A program made the position numbers and the translations under genes. Positions 16,567 through 26,749 of a DNA stretch of 64,000 bases are shown here, one piece after another; positions within the stretch are counted from its first letter, which is position 1, and every line of letters begins with the position of its first letter. The notes beneath the pieces are model-generated. The model was not told where the DNA came from. It saw nothing but the letters and a program-made list of their open reading frames with translations, and made no database searches. The stretch is taken from positions 31,240 to 95,239 of the forward strand of contig JAIXOJ010000170.1 in assembly GCA_027486835.1 (NCBI GenBank), written 5' to 3'. Source of the stretch: Chitinophagaceae bacterium. Its GTDB lineage: Bacteria; Bacteroidota; Bacteroidia; Chitinophagales; Chitinophagaceae.

Positions 16567-17490
16567 TTATTTCCGCAATAAAAAGGTCAGAGGAATAGCC
16601 AATCTTTTATGCCATGCTTTTTCGCTGTGATCTTCGCCGGGGAATACTTTGCTTAGCCAGTGTTTTTCAGTGTATCCCTTTTGTTTCATTAGTTCGTCAA
16701 CCCTTATTTGAATAGGAGGATAGAGGGAATCTAAGGTTGCCGTGCCATGGTCAAAGTACAAACGATGGTGTTTGGGTTTAGGCAAGTGTGCATTTAAGTA
16801 TTGGATAAAAGCATCTGGTATCGGGTTGTTTTCTGCTTTGAAAATGCCCGTCCAATGAGTGCTTAAACAAGCGGCTCCGCCAAATATGTGGGGATATTCA
16901 CATATTGCATACAAAGAAATCAATCCACCCATACTACTTCCCGCTACAAAGGTGTTTGCCTGATTGTTTTTGGTGGAATAGGCACTATCGATGAATGGTT
17001 TCAACTCGCTCACCATGAATTTCAGGTAGTTATCCGATTGCACCGAATGCCCGTTGAAAACAGATAGCCCATTGTTTCTTTTGGTGTCATAAATATGCTT
17101 TTGCACCTCCTGCGGCAATGTTTCAAACGGTTTTTGGGGGAAATAATCACTGTGTCTTGTTTCTCCACCGTTCCAAATGCCCACCACAATCAGGTCTCTT
17201 ATTTGTCCAGATTGCAATAATTGAGATACCACTTCATCCACTTCCCAAGCCGATTTGTTCCAAGTGGTGCTACTGTCAAACAGCATTTGCCCATCGTGCA
17301 TGTACAACACTGCATATTTTTTATGGGGAGTATATCCTTCTGGCAGCCAAACATCTACATGGCGAGGGGTAACAAAATGAGATTTGAAATTTTCGTGTCT
17401 AATCAATGTGCCGCTAGTAACCTTGGGCAGTTGGGCGTGTAAAAGCTGCATGGCAAACAAAAGTGTACAAACAAAAATGAAACGTTTCAT
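16567..17490 (-). CDS. Secreted alpha/beta-hydrolase, putative esterase (esterase D/Fes type)
   Basis: From ATG 17490 (MKRFIFVCTLLFAMQLLHAQ, a clean signal peptide) 307 residues; an in-frame ATG nine bases earlier would weaken the signal. Putative-esterase family features: VDVWLPEGY, YMHDGQMLFD, nucleophile S186 in AGSSMGG, and a C-terminal GEDHSEKAW with the likely catalytic His. Related proteins hydrolyse siderophore esters, feruloyl esters or acyl esters; which applies is not shown. It acts in the periplasm or outside. No siderophore genes are nearby. Confidence 0.82.
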   Translation of the reverse strand: MKRFIFVCTLLFAMQLLHAQLPKVTSGTLIRHENFKSHFVTPRHVDVWLPEGYTPHKKYAVLYMHDGQMLFDSSTTWNKSAWEVDEVVSQLLQSGQIRDLIVVGIWNGGETRHSDYFPQKPFETLPQEVQKHIYDTKRNNGLSVFNGHSVQSDNYLKFMVSELKPFIDSAYSTKNNQANTFVAGSSMGGLISLYAICEYPHIFGGAACLSTHWTGIFKAENNPIPDAFIQYLNAHLPKPKHHRLYFDHGTATLDSLYPPIQIRVDELMKQKGYTEKHWLSKVFPGEDHSEKAWHKRLAIPLTFLLRK

Positions 17491-17601
17491 ATAAGGCAAT
17501 CAAAGCAATAAAGAGGTAAATGTAGCCTATTGACCTGCTAAAAATAATCAGGAGGGGTAAAAGCGTTTTTGACAGAGTAGTGTCTAGATGTGCCAGAGGG
17601 A

Positions 17602-17609
17602 TATATTTG
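17602..17609 (+). promoter_or_regulatory. -7 box upstream of deoC
   Basis: TATATTTG, a full TAnnTTTG match, 44 bases before the deoC GTG. No TTTG is seen at the expected upstream spacing. Confidence 0.35.
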
Positions 17610-17653
17610 CCCATCATTCATGCCATTGTCTAATCCCTTAAAATTTTTTTTTC

Positions 17654-18331
17654 GTGCAATTAAATCAATACATAGACCATACAATTTTAAAGCCAACAAC
17701 ATCAATTAGCGATATAAAAAAACTGTGCGGTGAGGCAGTAAATTACCAGTTTGCTGCCGTATGTGTGCCTCCCAATTTCGTGAGATTGTCCAAAGAATTA
17801 GTGTTGGGGTCACAGGTAAAAGTGGCAACTGTTATTGGATTTCCTTTTGGCTATTCGGCTGTAGAAGCTAAACTAGCAGAAATTGTTCTGGCAATAGTTG
17901 ACGGAGCAGATGAACTAGATGTGGTGGCCAATGTATCTGCTATTAAAAATGGCGATTGGGAATTTTTAGCCAACGAAATCAACCATTTGTTACCATTCAT
18001 TCGGCAACACCACAAAGTGATTAAAGTAATAATTGAAAGCGGGGTGTTAACCGATGAAGAAATCATCAAATGCTGTGAGCTATATGGTGTGGCTGGCATT
18101 GACTATTTAAAAACCTCTACAGGGTATGCGGAAAAAGGAGCAAGTGTAGAATCTGTTGCGCTATTCAAAGCCCACCTACCAGCGCATGTACAAATAAAGG
18201 CTTCTGGTGGTATTCGTGATTATGCCTTTGCCAAACAATTAATCGATGCAGGCGCGACAAGATTAGGCTGTAGTGCTGGTGTAGCTATAGTCCAAGGGAT
18301 GAATAATGCAGAATCTGGGAGTGGCTATTAA
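17654..18331 (+). CDS. deoC: Deoxyribose-phosphate aldolase (GTG start)
   Basis: Splits 2-deoxyribose-5-phosphate into glyceraldehyde-3-phosphate and acetaldehyde in deoxynucleoside catabolism. 225 residues; the GTG start (MQLNQYIDHTILKP) aligns with the usual family N-terminus and no ATG in frame gives the full domain. Visible catalytic residues: D89 in DELDVV, Schiff-base K153 in YLKTSTGY and K182 in IKASGGIR. No other deo genes are adjacent; it is followed by its own terminator. Confidence 0.94.
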   Translation: MQLNQYIDHTILKPTTSISDIKKLCGEAVNYQFAAVCVPPNFVRLSKELVLGSQVKVATVIGFPFGYSAVEAKLAEIVLAIVDGADELDVVANVSAIKNGDWEFLANEINHLLPFIRQHHKVIKVIIESGVLTDEEIIKCCELYGVAGIDYLKTSTGYAEKGASVESVALFKAHLPAHVQIKASGGIRDYAFAKQLIDAGATRLGCSAGVAIVQGMNNAESGSGY

Positions 18332-18387
18332 GCAACAAAAGAGGTAAGTAAACCTGTTTTGGAGAAGAAAATCAGATTAACGGGTAT

Positions 18388-18426
18388 AAAAAAGAGCGGC
18401 AATAGTATCATTGCCGCTCTTTTTAT
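18388..18426 (+). terminator. Terminator after deoC
   Basis: Arms AAAAAGAGCGGCAA and TTGCCGCTCTTTTT around an eight-base loop, 57 bases past the stop. It also lies near the end of the convergent SRPBCC gene. Confidence 0.8.
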
Positions 18427-18529
18427 TTTAGGTTTAGCTAAGGTTTAGCCGCTAAATTAAGATGTACTTTTCAGGAAAAATCAATCTCCTAAGTAGGGAT
18501 ATTTTGCAATTAATCTAATACTTCGAAGC

Positions 18530-19069
18530 TTACTTCTCTAAGATTTTCTTGAGGTTACCCAAACCAACTTCCAAGTCCTTCCCAATCATATCTTCCATGT
18601 TCATGAATAATAGCAACAGGTTCATGGGATATTTCATTTTGCTTTCAAAGCCCCATTTTACTTTGGTTGACGTAGCCGAAATGGAGTCTGTGGACAGATA
18701 AGCATCTGCAAAGCCTTCAAATGGTTTAATAAAATGAAGGGTATATTCCACATTTTCACCCTCATTGATGCTCTTGATAATTTGTTCTCCCTTGCCCACA
18801 TCTTTATTGTCACTATCCCAAGCAGAAGAAAAACCCACAGTGCCATCCGTGCCTTTGTATTCTTTTTTCATTTGCTTGTCCATACTAGCCCATTTGCTAA
18901 AATTGTCTTGGTTTTTGAGGTATTTGATATAACTAAAGACCGAATCTTTAGGTTGGTTAATAACAATTTCTCTGTCAACCGAATAATCGTTTTTAACAAA
19001 GAATGCCACAATCAATAAGCAGGCAATCAAGCCCAAAATAACGATGAAAGTCCATTTTAAAAATGTCAT
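18530..19069 (-). CDS. SRPBCC family (polyketide cyclase/dehydrase-like) membrane-anchored protein
   Basis: 179 residues: an N-terminal transmembrane segment (FIVILGLIACLLIVAFFV, about 8-25), then a START/SRPBCC-type ligand-binding domain beginning DREIVINQPKDSVFSYI, with TKVKWGFESKM in the strand region and an amphipathic C-terminal helix. This fold binds hydrophobic ligands; the ligand is unknown. The pattern of one membrane anchor plus SRPBCC domain is common in Bacteroidetes. Single gene. Confidence 0.75.
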   Translation of the reverse strand: MTFLKWTFIVILGLIACLLIVAFFVKNDYSVDREIVINQPKDSVFSYIKYLKNQDNFSKWASMDKQMKKEYKGTDGTVGFSSAWDSDNKDVGKGEQIIKSINEGENVEYTLHFIKPFEGFADAYLSTDSISATSTKVKWGFESKMKYPMNLLLLFMNMEDMIGKDLEVGLGNLKKILEK

Positions 19070-19609
19070 GGTGTTGTAGTTTGAGGTTTATAAGTGTCAA
19101 TGTTAAGGAGAATAGACGATTGTGCTATTTTTTCATGAAAATTTAATTTATCAAAGCTTTTCAAAGCTGCAATTGCAAGCATAAAGTGGTAGCTAAATGA
19201 GTTTAATCTGTTGTTATAAGTACAGGTGCTCGGAGGCTTTTATATCAATTTTGGTGAAAGCTATAATTGATGAAATAGCGATTCCATTTTCATAGGCTTT
19301 TACACAAAATCTAGGCTTGTTTCCAAGGAGAAGTCATACTTAGAAACCTTAACCAAGTAACTAGAACTTGAAGTGTATTGCGTACTTATGGCATACAGTC
19401 GAATAAAATGAACTCCAAAAAATAAGTCGAGTACTCATGGCAAAACCAAAACAAGGCTTGTTTTCAAAATGGAATTATTTAGAAATTGGTTGGATACCAT
19501 TTCACCCCCAAGTAAGTAAACTTGCTAAACAATTTAGTGGCTGAAAGTAAATTCTTATACCTTTAGCCACTTGATAATAATTCTTATTGATCGCTAAATA
19601 CTAACTGAT
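19070..19609. other. Gap between the SRPBCC gene and recA with no feature recognised
   Basis: About 540 bases without an open frame of coding quality. TACCTTTA at 19558-19565 is a near -7 box (7 of 8) and may be the recA promoter. I see no LexA/SOS-type palindrome, consistent with many Bacteroidetes lacking LexA. Confidence 0.3.
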
Positions 19610-20647
19610 ATGTTGAGTGCAGAAAAAATGAAAGCGTTAAAGCTTACCATGGATAAAATTGATAAAGACTATGGTAAGGGCAGTGTAATGCTAATGAATG
19701 AAAAAAGTAAGGAGCCTATAGAGGTAGTTTCTACAGGTTCCATTGGTTTAGATGCAGCTTTAGGCGTTGGGGGCATTCCAAGAGGCCGAATAGTTGAAAT
19801 CTATGGACCAGAAAGTAGCGGTAAAACAACTTTGGCTATACACATTATTGCAGAAGCACAAAAAAAAGGCGGCATGTGTGCCATTATCGATGCTGAACAT
19901 GCCTTTGATAGTTCGTATGCGCAAAAGCTAGGTGTGGATGTAGATAACTTATTGATTTCTCAGCCAGACTACGGTGAGCAAGCATTGGAAATTGCTGACA
20001 GATTGATTCTTTCTGGCGCACTTGATGTAGTGGTAATAGATTCAGTTGCTGCATTAGTGCCTAAAAGTGAGTTAGAAGGTGAAATGGGCGACAGTAAAAT
20101 GGGCTTGCAAGCCAGGTTGATGAGTCAGGCTCTAAGAAAATTGACTTCCACCATTAACAAAACCAACACCATCTGTATTTTCATTAATCAATTACGGGAA
20201 AAGATAGGTGTAATGTTTGGCAATCCAGAAACAACCACTGGTGGTAATGCACTAAAGTTTTATGCTTCCATTCGTTTGGACATTCGCCGCTCAACACAGT
20301 TAAAAGATGGTGATTCTGTTATTGGTAACCACGTGAAAGTAAAAGTGGTTAAAAATAAAGTGGCCCCTCCATTCCGCTCCACTGAGTTTGACATCATTTA
20401 TGGTGAGGGCATTAGTAAAGTGGGAGAAATAATTGATATGGGCGTTGAATTAAGTATTATTTCTAAAAGCGGCAGTTGGTTTAGCTACGAAGGCGCTAAG
20501 TTAGGTCAAGGAAGAGAGGCCATAAAGCTGTTACTTAGAGACAATATTGAACTTTCAACAGAAATTGAAAATAAGATTCGAGCTAAAATTACCGAGGCGC
20601 AAACCGCAGGATTGGGCATTGTAGATGATGCCGATGATGATGAATAA
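19610..20647 (+). CDS. recA: Recombinase RecA
   Basis: 345-residue ATP-dependent strand-exchange protein for homologous recombination and repair. Walker [10 protein letters not shown] at 66-74, Walker [13 protein letters not shown], the MAW-like [15 protein letters not shown] segment and loop 2 [17 protein letters not shown] are all intact. The C-terminus ends in an acidic tail (DDADDDE), as usual. Monocistronic with a strong terminator. Confidence 0.97.
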   Translation: MLSAEKMKALKLTMDKIDKDYGKGSVMLMNEKSKEPIEVVSTGSIGLDAALGVGGIPRGRIVEIYGPESSGKTTLAIHIIAEAQKKGGMCAIIDAEHAFDSSYAQKLGVDVDNLLISQPDYGEQALEIADRLILSGALDVVVIDSVAALVPKSELEGEMGDSKMGLQARLMSQALRKLTSTINKTNTICIFINQLREKIGVMFGNPETTTGGNALKFYASIRLDIRRSTQLKDGDSVIGNHVKVKVVKNKVAPPFRSTEFDIIYGEGISKVGEIIDMGVELSIISKSGSWFSYEGAKLGQGREAIKLLLRDNIELSTEIENKIRAKITEAQTAGLGIVDDADDDE

Positions 20648-20672
20648 ATAAAACAATAGATTATTCTAATTT

Positions 20673-20716
20673 AAAAAAGCGGTGCTTCACCATTTGGTGA
20701 AGCACCGCTTTTTTTA
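20673..20716 (+). terminator. Terminator after recA
   Basis: Nineteen-base perfect arms (AAAAAAGCGGTGCTTCACC and its complement) with a four-base loop and T-run; the strongest hairpin in the window. Confidence 0.88.
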
Positions 20717-20789
20717 TTACCCTATCGAAACCAATTTATTGATGTCTTTAGGTAATTGCAAAAGAATTCTTGCAATTACACCATCCGCT

Positions 20790-22064
20790 TTATACACTAG
20801 CTTTCATAACGCCAATTTTTTTACCCTGCCATTCTGGAAACAAAACTTTATCGTTTTTTAGTTTCAAATGGCTATCTGCCACTTCGCTAAATACGGCTCT
20901 AAAATCGGTGGTTACTGGCACATCTCTTCCGTCTTCTAAATTCTCTTTACTGAGTATTGGCATATTTCCATGAACAATTCCCCCGTTTACATCATTGCCC
21001 AAAATAAACAAGCAGCTACCGCGACCATGATCGGTGCCACCAGTACCATTTTGTTTTACGGTACGGCCAAATTCAGTCATGGTCATTAACGTTACATCGT
21101 CCTGCATAGCACCCAAATCGGTCCAGAATGCAGTAATGCAATTACTTAAATCATTCACGTTTTTAGCGAAAGTGCCGTTATCGGTGCCTTGATTATAGTG
21201 TGTATCCCAGCCACCGCAATCGGTAAAAGCAATTTCTAGCCCCACATCCATCTTGATTAATTGGGCAATTTGTTTCAACGAATTGCCCAGCGGTGTAGAA
21301 GGATAGACCGCATTATTTGCAGGTTTATAATTTTTTAAGTCGGTTTTTTTGAGCATTTTCAAGGCGTCAAAACTTTCTTTACCTGTTCTGTTGAGCAAGG
21401 AAGAGGATGTTTGGTCGTACAGTTCCTCAAAGCTCTTAGATGCCATGTTAGCCGCCATTGGATTGCCTTTTAGCTGAATAGCAAAGTCTTGCAGGTTGTT
21501 AATAGCCAATGCTTCATTATCGCCGTAGAAAGAACGGGGTAACGAACTGGTAATACTTACAGCTTGAAATGGAGTAGGAGCTTCGTGGCCCAAGAGACCT
21601 ACTGCTCTGTTTAGCCAACCACTAGAAGTACCCTTATTGAAAGGAGTACCCGACTCCATATAATCCTGTGCGTCAAAATGCGAACGGGTATTATTAGGGG
21701 AACCAACTGCATGAACAATGGCCAGCCGCTTGTCATTAAAAAAGGGCGTGAATGCATTCATGGAAGGATGTAAACCAAAGCGTCCGTCTAAATCTATCAA
21801 TGGATTGTTGTTGCCAGTTTTTACTGGCGACATAAAAAGAGAGGGTCTAAAAGCTTTTAGGTATTCATCTGTATAGGGTGTAACGGCCATTAGGCCATCC
21901 ATTGCCCCCCTTTGAAAAATGGTAACTAATATCTTGTTTTTCTTGTACGGCATCAATATTTTGCTGCCGTTTGCCGCTCTCGCTATAAAAGAAGGAATAC
22001 CGCTAATACTGGTAGCAAATAGTGCCAAAGCACCTGATTTTATAAATCCTCTTCTTGAAGACAT
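20790..22064 (-). CDS. DUF1501 domain-containing protein with Tat-type signal
   Basis: 424 residues from ATG 22064; the frame extends to 22133 but the export signal SSRRGFIKSGALALFATSISG starts right after the chosen Met. The twin Arg suggests Tat export. The body carries DUF1501 features: FQRGAMDGLM, HPSMNAFTPFFNDKRLAIVHAVGS, RSHFDAQDYME, GGWDTHYNQG and the C-terminal TEFGRTVKQNGTGGTDHGRG. The family belongs to the alkaline-phosphatase/sulfatase-like superfamily, but its reaction is not established. It follows two DUF1800 genes on the same strand, a recurrent pairing in Bacteroidetes and Planctomycetes. Confidence 0.88.
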   Translation of the reverse strand: MSSRRGFIKSGALALFATSISGIPSFIARAANGSKILMPYKKNKILVTIFQRGAMDGLMAVTPYTDEYLKAFRPSLFMSPVKTGNNNPLIDLDGRFGLHPSMNAFTPFFNDKRLAIVHAVGSPNNTRSHFDAQDYMESGTPFNKGTSSGWLNRAVGLLGHEAPTPFQAVSITSSLPRSFYGDNEALAINNLQDFAIQLKGNPMAANMASKSFEELYDQTSSSLLNRTGKESFDALKMLKKTDLKNYKPANNAVYPSTPLGNSLKQIAQLIKMDVGLEIAFTDCGGWDTHYNQGTDNGTFAKNVNDLSNCITAFWTDLGAMQDDVTLMTMTEFGRTVKQNGTGGTDHGRGSCLFILGNDVNGGIVHGNMPILSKENLEDGRDVPVTTDFRAVFSEVADSHLKLKNDKVLFPEWQGKKIGVMKASV

Positions 22065-22187
22065 GGTGGTACGTTTTAAAAATTGAATAAAATAAGCATT
22101 TAAAAACAAACATTTAGCTGTATTCAAGCCCAATTGAAATACAGCGGTTTATGGGCGAAGCTGATGCAAGAAGGTAGAAGCTAACCG

Positions 22188-24227
22188 CTATCTTCTTTGA
22201 AATTCTGGCGATCCAATGATAATCCCTACTATCTGTGAGAGCATTTTATTGTTGGGTTTGCCCCCAACAGCAAGTGAAGGCGTATTCATGGAAGGAGAAA
22301 CTGTATTTTTCTTTTCCTTGGGCTTTTCACTTGGGCTCATTTCCCCCATCATCATCATATCATTAGATGAACCCATCGTAGTAGGTGGTTCTGGCGGTAG
22401 TGCATTGTTGGTTGATTTGGCAGCAATGGTTGCAATTTTTTTTCCTATTTCAGGGTCGCTAATCAGTGGACTAAGCCGCTGGATAGTGGCAGTAACATCT
22501 CTTTCAGGCAGCAATAATTTACTGTAGGTTTCCAGTGCTGCAAGTGGGCTTTCTGGTTCATGGTTGTGATTCAATAGCACCAAGCTGTACTTCAAACCTG
22601 CAATTTGTTGGTTGGCCACAGCTATTCCAAAATTCATTCTGCTGAGTAAAGAACCTGTATTTATCCAATACAATCCCTTGTCAGGGAAACCAGTTGGTGC
22701 CAAATAATGATAAATCTTTTCACCCATCTTTTGACTCCAAATAAACAATTGAAATGGTAATTCAACCTTGGCATCTAGACTTCTTACCGTACTGATAACC
22801 AATTCAAATGGCGATTTTGTTTTTTCCCTCAAAGCATTACTATTCCAAAACTCCTTTGCATTAACCATAGTAATCAATACTTGTCTGATGTCACCATCCG
22901 ATTTAGTGAAAGTTGCTGCCATTTTATCTATTAGGCTGGCTGGAGGGTTGTCACTTACAAACCTAACCGCAAGTTTTCTAGCAATAAATTTTGCCGTGGA
23001 TGGATGGTGTGCCAATAAATGAATAAGTTGTAGTCCTTCATTGAACCCACCGTTAGCAGGAAATACAGTTCCTAGCACTACTTTTTCCGTTTTGTCATGC
23101 CTGTTTTGGGCAAAAAAGAAACAACTATCTCGTACATAACCTTCCGTTAGTAATTTTTCTTCTTTGGATTTTTCATAGAGCTTTTTGATGTATTGGGATC
23201 CGATATAGTCATTTAATGGAAAAATTGTCCAACCCGTAAACACTTTTGCCGCATTGGTAACATCGGTTTGCGTGTAACCTCCATCCACGCCCAAAGTGTG
23301 CAACTCCATTATTTCCCTTGCATAGTTTTCATTGAGTCCCTGTACATTCTGGGCATTTTTTATTTTCCCTGTCAACGCTTTATAAGTCTTCCCTGTATCC
23401 CCTTTTAGTTTTAGTTGTTCCACTTGGGTGTACATATCCCGCAACTTATTCATGCCATCCTCGGTACTGTTGTATTCATTAGCCACACTACGATAATTGT
23501 CCAGATAAGCCAACATGGCTGGTGATTTGGCAGTGGACAATAATAAATCTTCAAACTTGCCCATTGCATGTTTTCTAAGTACATCTCTTTCGTAAGGTAT
23601 GGCGTGGTTTACGCATTCGTTTTTGTTAAGGGTAATGTTGAAATGGTTAAACCAAAAGCTTGTTAGCACTTCCTGTAGCTGATTATTGGAAAATGCAGAC
23701 CGGATTACTTTTTGGGAAATGATTTGCTTAACCAACTCGGATTGATGATGCAATACTTTGAGGCGCATGAAAGAATCGATGACGTTTTGGTAATCTTTCG
23801 GTGCAAGCTTTGCCACCGAATCATCAGGGTAGAATCCTTCTTTTTTTATCATTCTAATTACCTGACCATCCACTGGATATTTCACCGCAATTTCTGAAAC
23901 ACTCATTGTAACAGCAGGATATGCCTCCAGTTTTTGGTTGAGCGAATCTTCTGGCAAAGTGGCATCCAATTGTTGAGTCAACCAATTTTCTAAGCCCTGT
24001 TGCACCACTTCGTCCACTTGATTGGGTTTTGCGCCAAACGTAAAGCGGTTGAGTAAATGTGCGGCGGCTTGCCTTACTGACAACCCCTCTTTTTTAAATG
24101 GCATTTTAATCCGCACATCATGGTAGCTAACATAGCTCCAATCTGATGCTTCTTTTTGCCAGGCAGTCAAGCCCAATAGTGCAAGCACTAGCGCGGCAAA
24201 TCCAACCAAGTGTGAATATTTTTTCAT
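22188..24227 (-). CDS. DUF1800 domain-containing protein (copy 2)
   Basis: 679 residues. N-terminal signal or anchor (LVGFAALVLALLGLTAW), then the DUF1800 block with HLLNRFTFGAKPNQVDEV, FWFNHFNITLNKNE, QGLNENYAREIMELHTLGVDGGYTQTDV and APTGFPDKGLYWINTGSLLSRMNF. The C-terminal 70 residues are low-complexity, with Met-Met-Met-Met and Pro runs, before a conserved GIIIGSPEFQRR end. Function unknown; probably periplasmic, acting with the DUF1501 protein 123 bases downstream. Clearly paralogous to the neighbour at 24348-26384. Confidence 0.88.
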   Translation of the reverse strand: MKKYSHLVGFAALVLALLGLTAWQKEASDWSYVSYHDVRIKMPFKKEGLSVRQAAAHLLNRFTFGAKPNQVDEVVQQGLENWLTQQLDATLPEDSLNQKLEAYPAVTMSVSEIAVKYPVDGQVIRMIKKEGFYPDDSVAKLAPKDYQNVIDSFMRLKVLHHQSELVKQIISQKVIRSAFSNNQLQEVLTSFWFNHFNITLNKNECVNHAIPYERDVLRKHAMGKFEDLLLSTAKSPAMLAYLDNYRSVANEYNSTEDGMNKLRDMYTQVEQLKLKGDTGKTYKALTGKIKNAQNVQGLNENYAREIMELHTLGVDGGYTQTDVTNAAKVFTGWTIFPLNDYIGSQYIKKLYEKSKEEKLLTEGYVRDSCFFFAQNRHDKTEKVVLGTVFPANGGFNEGLQLIHLLAHHPSTAKFIARKLAVRFVSDNPPASLIDKMAATFTKSDGDIRQVLITMVNAKEFWNSNALREKTKSPFELVISTVRSLDAKVELPFQLFIWSQKMGEKIYHYLAPTGFPDKGLYWINTGSLLSRMNFGIAVANQQIAGLKYSLVLLNHNHEPESPLAALETYSKLLLPERDVTATIQRLSPLISDPEIGKKIATIAAKSTNNALPPEPPTTMGSSNDMMMMGEMSPSEKPKEKKNTVSPSMNTPSLAVGGKPNNKMLSQIVGIIIGSPEFQRR

Positions 24228-24347
24228 TGTATGGTAGAGAGTGGGAAAATGAATGAGTAAGTGGAAAATCGGCTAAAATATAGAAAGGCGGACAAACTTA
24301 TTTTACAAAGCAGCATACATAATACGTGCGTATGTGCGATGTACTAA

Positions 24348-26384
24348 TTACCTCCGTTGATATTCAGGCGAGCCGATAATGATACCTGTAACTTGGCCAA
24401 GCATTGTATTTGTTCCAGATTTAGCCATTAGGTCTTGGAGGCTGTAATTGGTTGGCTTTTTACGCTTAGGTGCATCTTTTTCGAGTTGCAACCTTCTTTT
24501 TTTGTCAGCTTTTGTAGGATTATTGGTATCTACTCCAGCCATCATTTCATCGCTACCGTCGGGTTGCATATCAATTGATTTATCACTTGTAGCACCTCCA
24601 CTAGCCATTTCCACCTTCTTACCTAAGTCTGGGTCGTTTACCAATGGGGTGAGTCGTTTTACTGATTCGTCCACATTTCTTTCTGGCATTAAGAGTTTGC
24701 AATAAACTTTAAGTGCAGCTTCGGCACTTTCGGGTTCATGGTTGTTGTTAAGTGCCGCCAAGTCAAAAGAAAGACCTGGGATTCTTTGGGTAGCAACAGC
24801 TAATCCAAAATTCATACGATTTAATAACGAACCTGTATTAATCCAAAACTGCGCTTTATCTGGGAAACCGGTTGGTGCTTGATAGTAATATATTTTTTCA
24901 CCCATTTTATTAATCCAATTAAACAATTGGTAAGGTTTTTCCACATGGGCATTAAGTACTCTTACTGTGTTAATGGTCAACTCAAAAGGCGATTTTATTT
25001 TGCCTCTTAATGCATCTGCTGCCCAGAACTCTGGTGAACTAACGAGGGTAATCAATACCTGCTTAATATCTCCATTAGATGATTTGAATGTTTGGGTCAT
25101 TTTGTCTAAAAGTGAAGCAGGTGGATTATCACTTACAAACCTGACGGCTAATTTTTTGCAAATAAATTTAGCCGTTGATGGATGGGATGCCAAAAGGTGA
25201 ATCAATTGAACTCCCTCATCGTAGCCACCATTGGCTGCAAATTTTTGCCCCAATACCATCTTCTCGGTTTTGTCATGCTTATTTGCGGCAAAAAGAAAAT
25301 CTTTGTCATACACATAGCCTTGCGCCTTCAATTTTTCTTCGCCTGCTTGTTCCATCATTTTTCTTACCTGCTTTTCGCCACCATAGCGATCTGTCATGGG
25401 GAACACCGTCCAGCCGGTAAACACTTTTGCAGCGTTGGTAACATCAGCTTGGGTGTATCCTCCGTCCACGCCAAGGGTGTGTAGTTCCATTATTTCTCTA
25501 GCATAGTTTTCATTAAGACCTTGTGCTTTTTTATTGGTTTTTATTTTTTCCATGACCGCTTTATAACGTACGGAGTCGCCCATGTTGGTTTTCAACTGTT
25601 CTTCTAGCAGAGCCATTCTTTTCCGTGCATTTTCTTCTGAGTTAGGGTTTTGGTCGCTTGCCACGCTTCTGAAATTATCCAGATAAGTAAGCATTGCGGG
25701 CGATTTGGCTGTAGCCATCAATAAGTCCTCAAATTTTCCAAAAACATGTGGCTTGATTGATTTATGTTCATAGTTCATCATGAACATGGTGGATTCCTTT
25801 TTGGTGAGCGATACATTAAAATGGTTAAACCAAAAATGCGTCATTACGGCTTGTAACTGATTGTTAGTATAAGCTGCCGTAAGTATTTTTTGATTCACCA
25901 ATTCGCTTACCACCACCGAAGTGTTTTTTAATCCTTTTTCCTTGGCATAAGCCATTACAACATCTCTGTATTCTTTCTTGTCAAATTTTGCGGAGGAATC
26001 TTTACTAATCACCCCGTCTCTCATGGCCATCCTGAGTATTCGAGCATTATCATAGTAAGTGTTTGTCATTTCTGCATTGCTCAAGTTTAGGGTTTCGTAA
26101 CCTGAAAGCATTTGATTGAGCGAATCGTCAGGCAAATTGGCTTCTAATTGTTGGCTAAACCAATTTTCCAATCCTTGTTGGGCCGCAGCATCAATTTGTG
26201 CTTGATTGGCACCAAACGTGAATCGGCTGAGTAAATGGGCAGCCGCCTGTTTATCTGTAAGACCCGCCTTTTTATAAGGAAACTTAAATCCCTTGTACTC
26301 AATACTTTGAGGCATCCAAGCAATAAATAGCATTACTGATGCACAGCAGGCCACAAACCAGCAAATTTTAGAACGTAATTTCAT
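24348..26384 (-). CDS. DUF1800 domain-containing protein (copy 1)
   Basis: 678 residues from ATG 26384 (MKLRSKICWFVACCASVMLF signal-like start; the frame reaches 26411). It shares with the next gene AAAHLLSRFTFGANQ, FWFNHFN, QGLNENYAREIMELHTLGVD, VRFVSDNPPASL, APTGFPDK and the terminal GIIIGSPEYQRR, so the two are tandem duplicates that have diverged, mainly in the linker before the C-terminus. First gene of the DUF1800-DUF1800-DUF1501 run, all on the minus strand with gaps of about 120 bases, likely co-transcribed. Confidence 0.88.
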   Translation of the reverse strand: MKLRSKICWFVACCASVMLFIAWMPQSIEYKGFKFPYKKAGLTDKQAAAHLLSRFTFGANQAQIDAAAQQGLENWFSQQLEANLPDDSLNQMLSGYETLNLSNAEMTNTYYDNARILRMAMRDGVISKDSSAKFDKKEYRDVVMAYAKEKGLKNTSVVVSELVNQKILTAAYTNNQLQAVMTHFWFNHFNVSLTKKESTMFMMNYEHKSIKPHVFGKFEDLLMATAKSPAMLTYLDNFRSVASDQNPNSEENARKRMALLEEQLKTNMGDSVRYKAVMEKIKTNKKAQGLNENYAREIMELHTLGVDGGYTQADVTNAAKVFTGWTVFPMTDRYGGEKQVRKMMEQAGEEKLKAQGYVYDKDFLFAANKHDKTEKMVLGQKFAANGGYDEGVQLIHLLASHPSTAKFICKKLAVRFVSDNPPASLLDKMTQTFKSSNGDIKQVLITLVSSPEFWAADALRGKIKSPFELTINTVRVLNAHVEKPYQLFNWINKMGEKIYYYQAPTGFPDKAQFWINTGSLLNRMNFGLAVATQRIPGLSFDLAALNNNHEPESAEAALKVYCKLLMPERNVDESVKRLTPLVNDPDLGKKVEMASGGATSDKSIDMQPDGSDEMMAGVDTNNPTKADKKRRLQLEKDAPKRKKPTNYSLQDLMAKSGTNTMLGQVTGIIIGSPEYQRR

Positions 26385-26749
26385 AACAGCAGCATTTAAA
26401 TTGGTCAACAAGAATTATTGAAAATTGGAAGGCATAGCAAGACCAATAGTTTTTGTGTTAGTTTAACCGAGTGGTTTTCGGTGATAATAATTTACTTCAT
26501 TTTCATTTATTGCCTCGAATGCACGAATAAGCTGATGGTGGGTGTCATTAGAGCAATCTGTTTTATTTGATAGAAGTGGTTAATATAGCTGCTGTAATGA
26601 TAGGTGCATCCTCAGATACCCCGTTTGTATGGCTTTTTTCAATGGTAGAAAATTGGAACAAAATAAAAATTACTTTCTAAAATACTAGCAATCATTGCCC
26701 CAAACTCCCCATTTTTGTTTATCTCTACACCCTTAAATACGCTTGCTAC
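26385..26749. other. Divergent intergenic region between DUF1800 and lpxD
   Basis: 365 bases with no gene. It must hold promoters for both directions; CATTTTTG near 26710 resembles a -7 box for lpxD but lacks the TA. Nothing else is recognised. Confidence 0.3.

Noticed and set aside
16376..16567. 63-codon minus-strand ORF whose ATG overlaps the esterase stop
   Set aside because: The TAATG overlap hints at coupling, but the product is Cys/Asn-rich with no domain, no signal and no coding feel; most likely chance.
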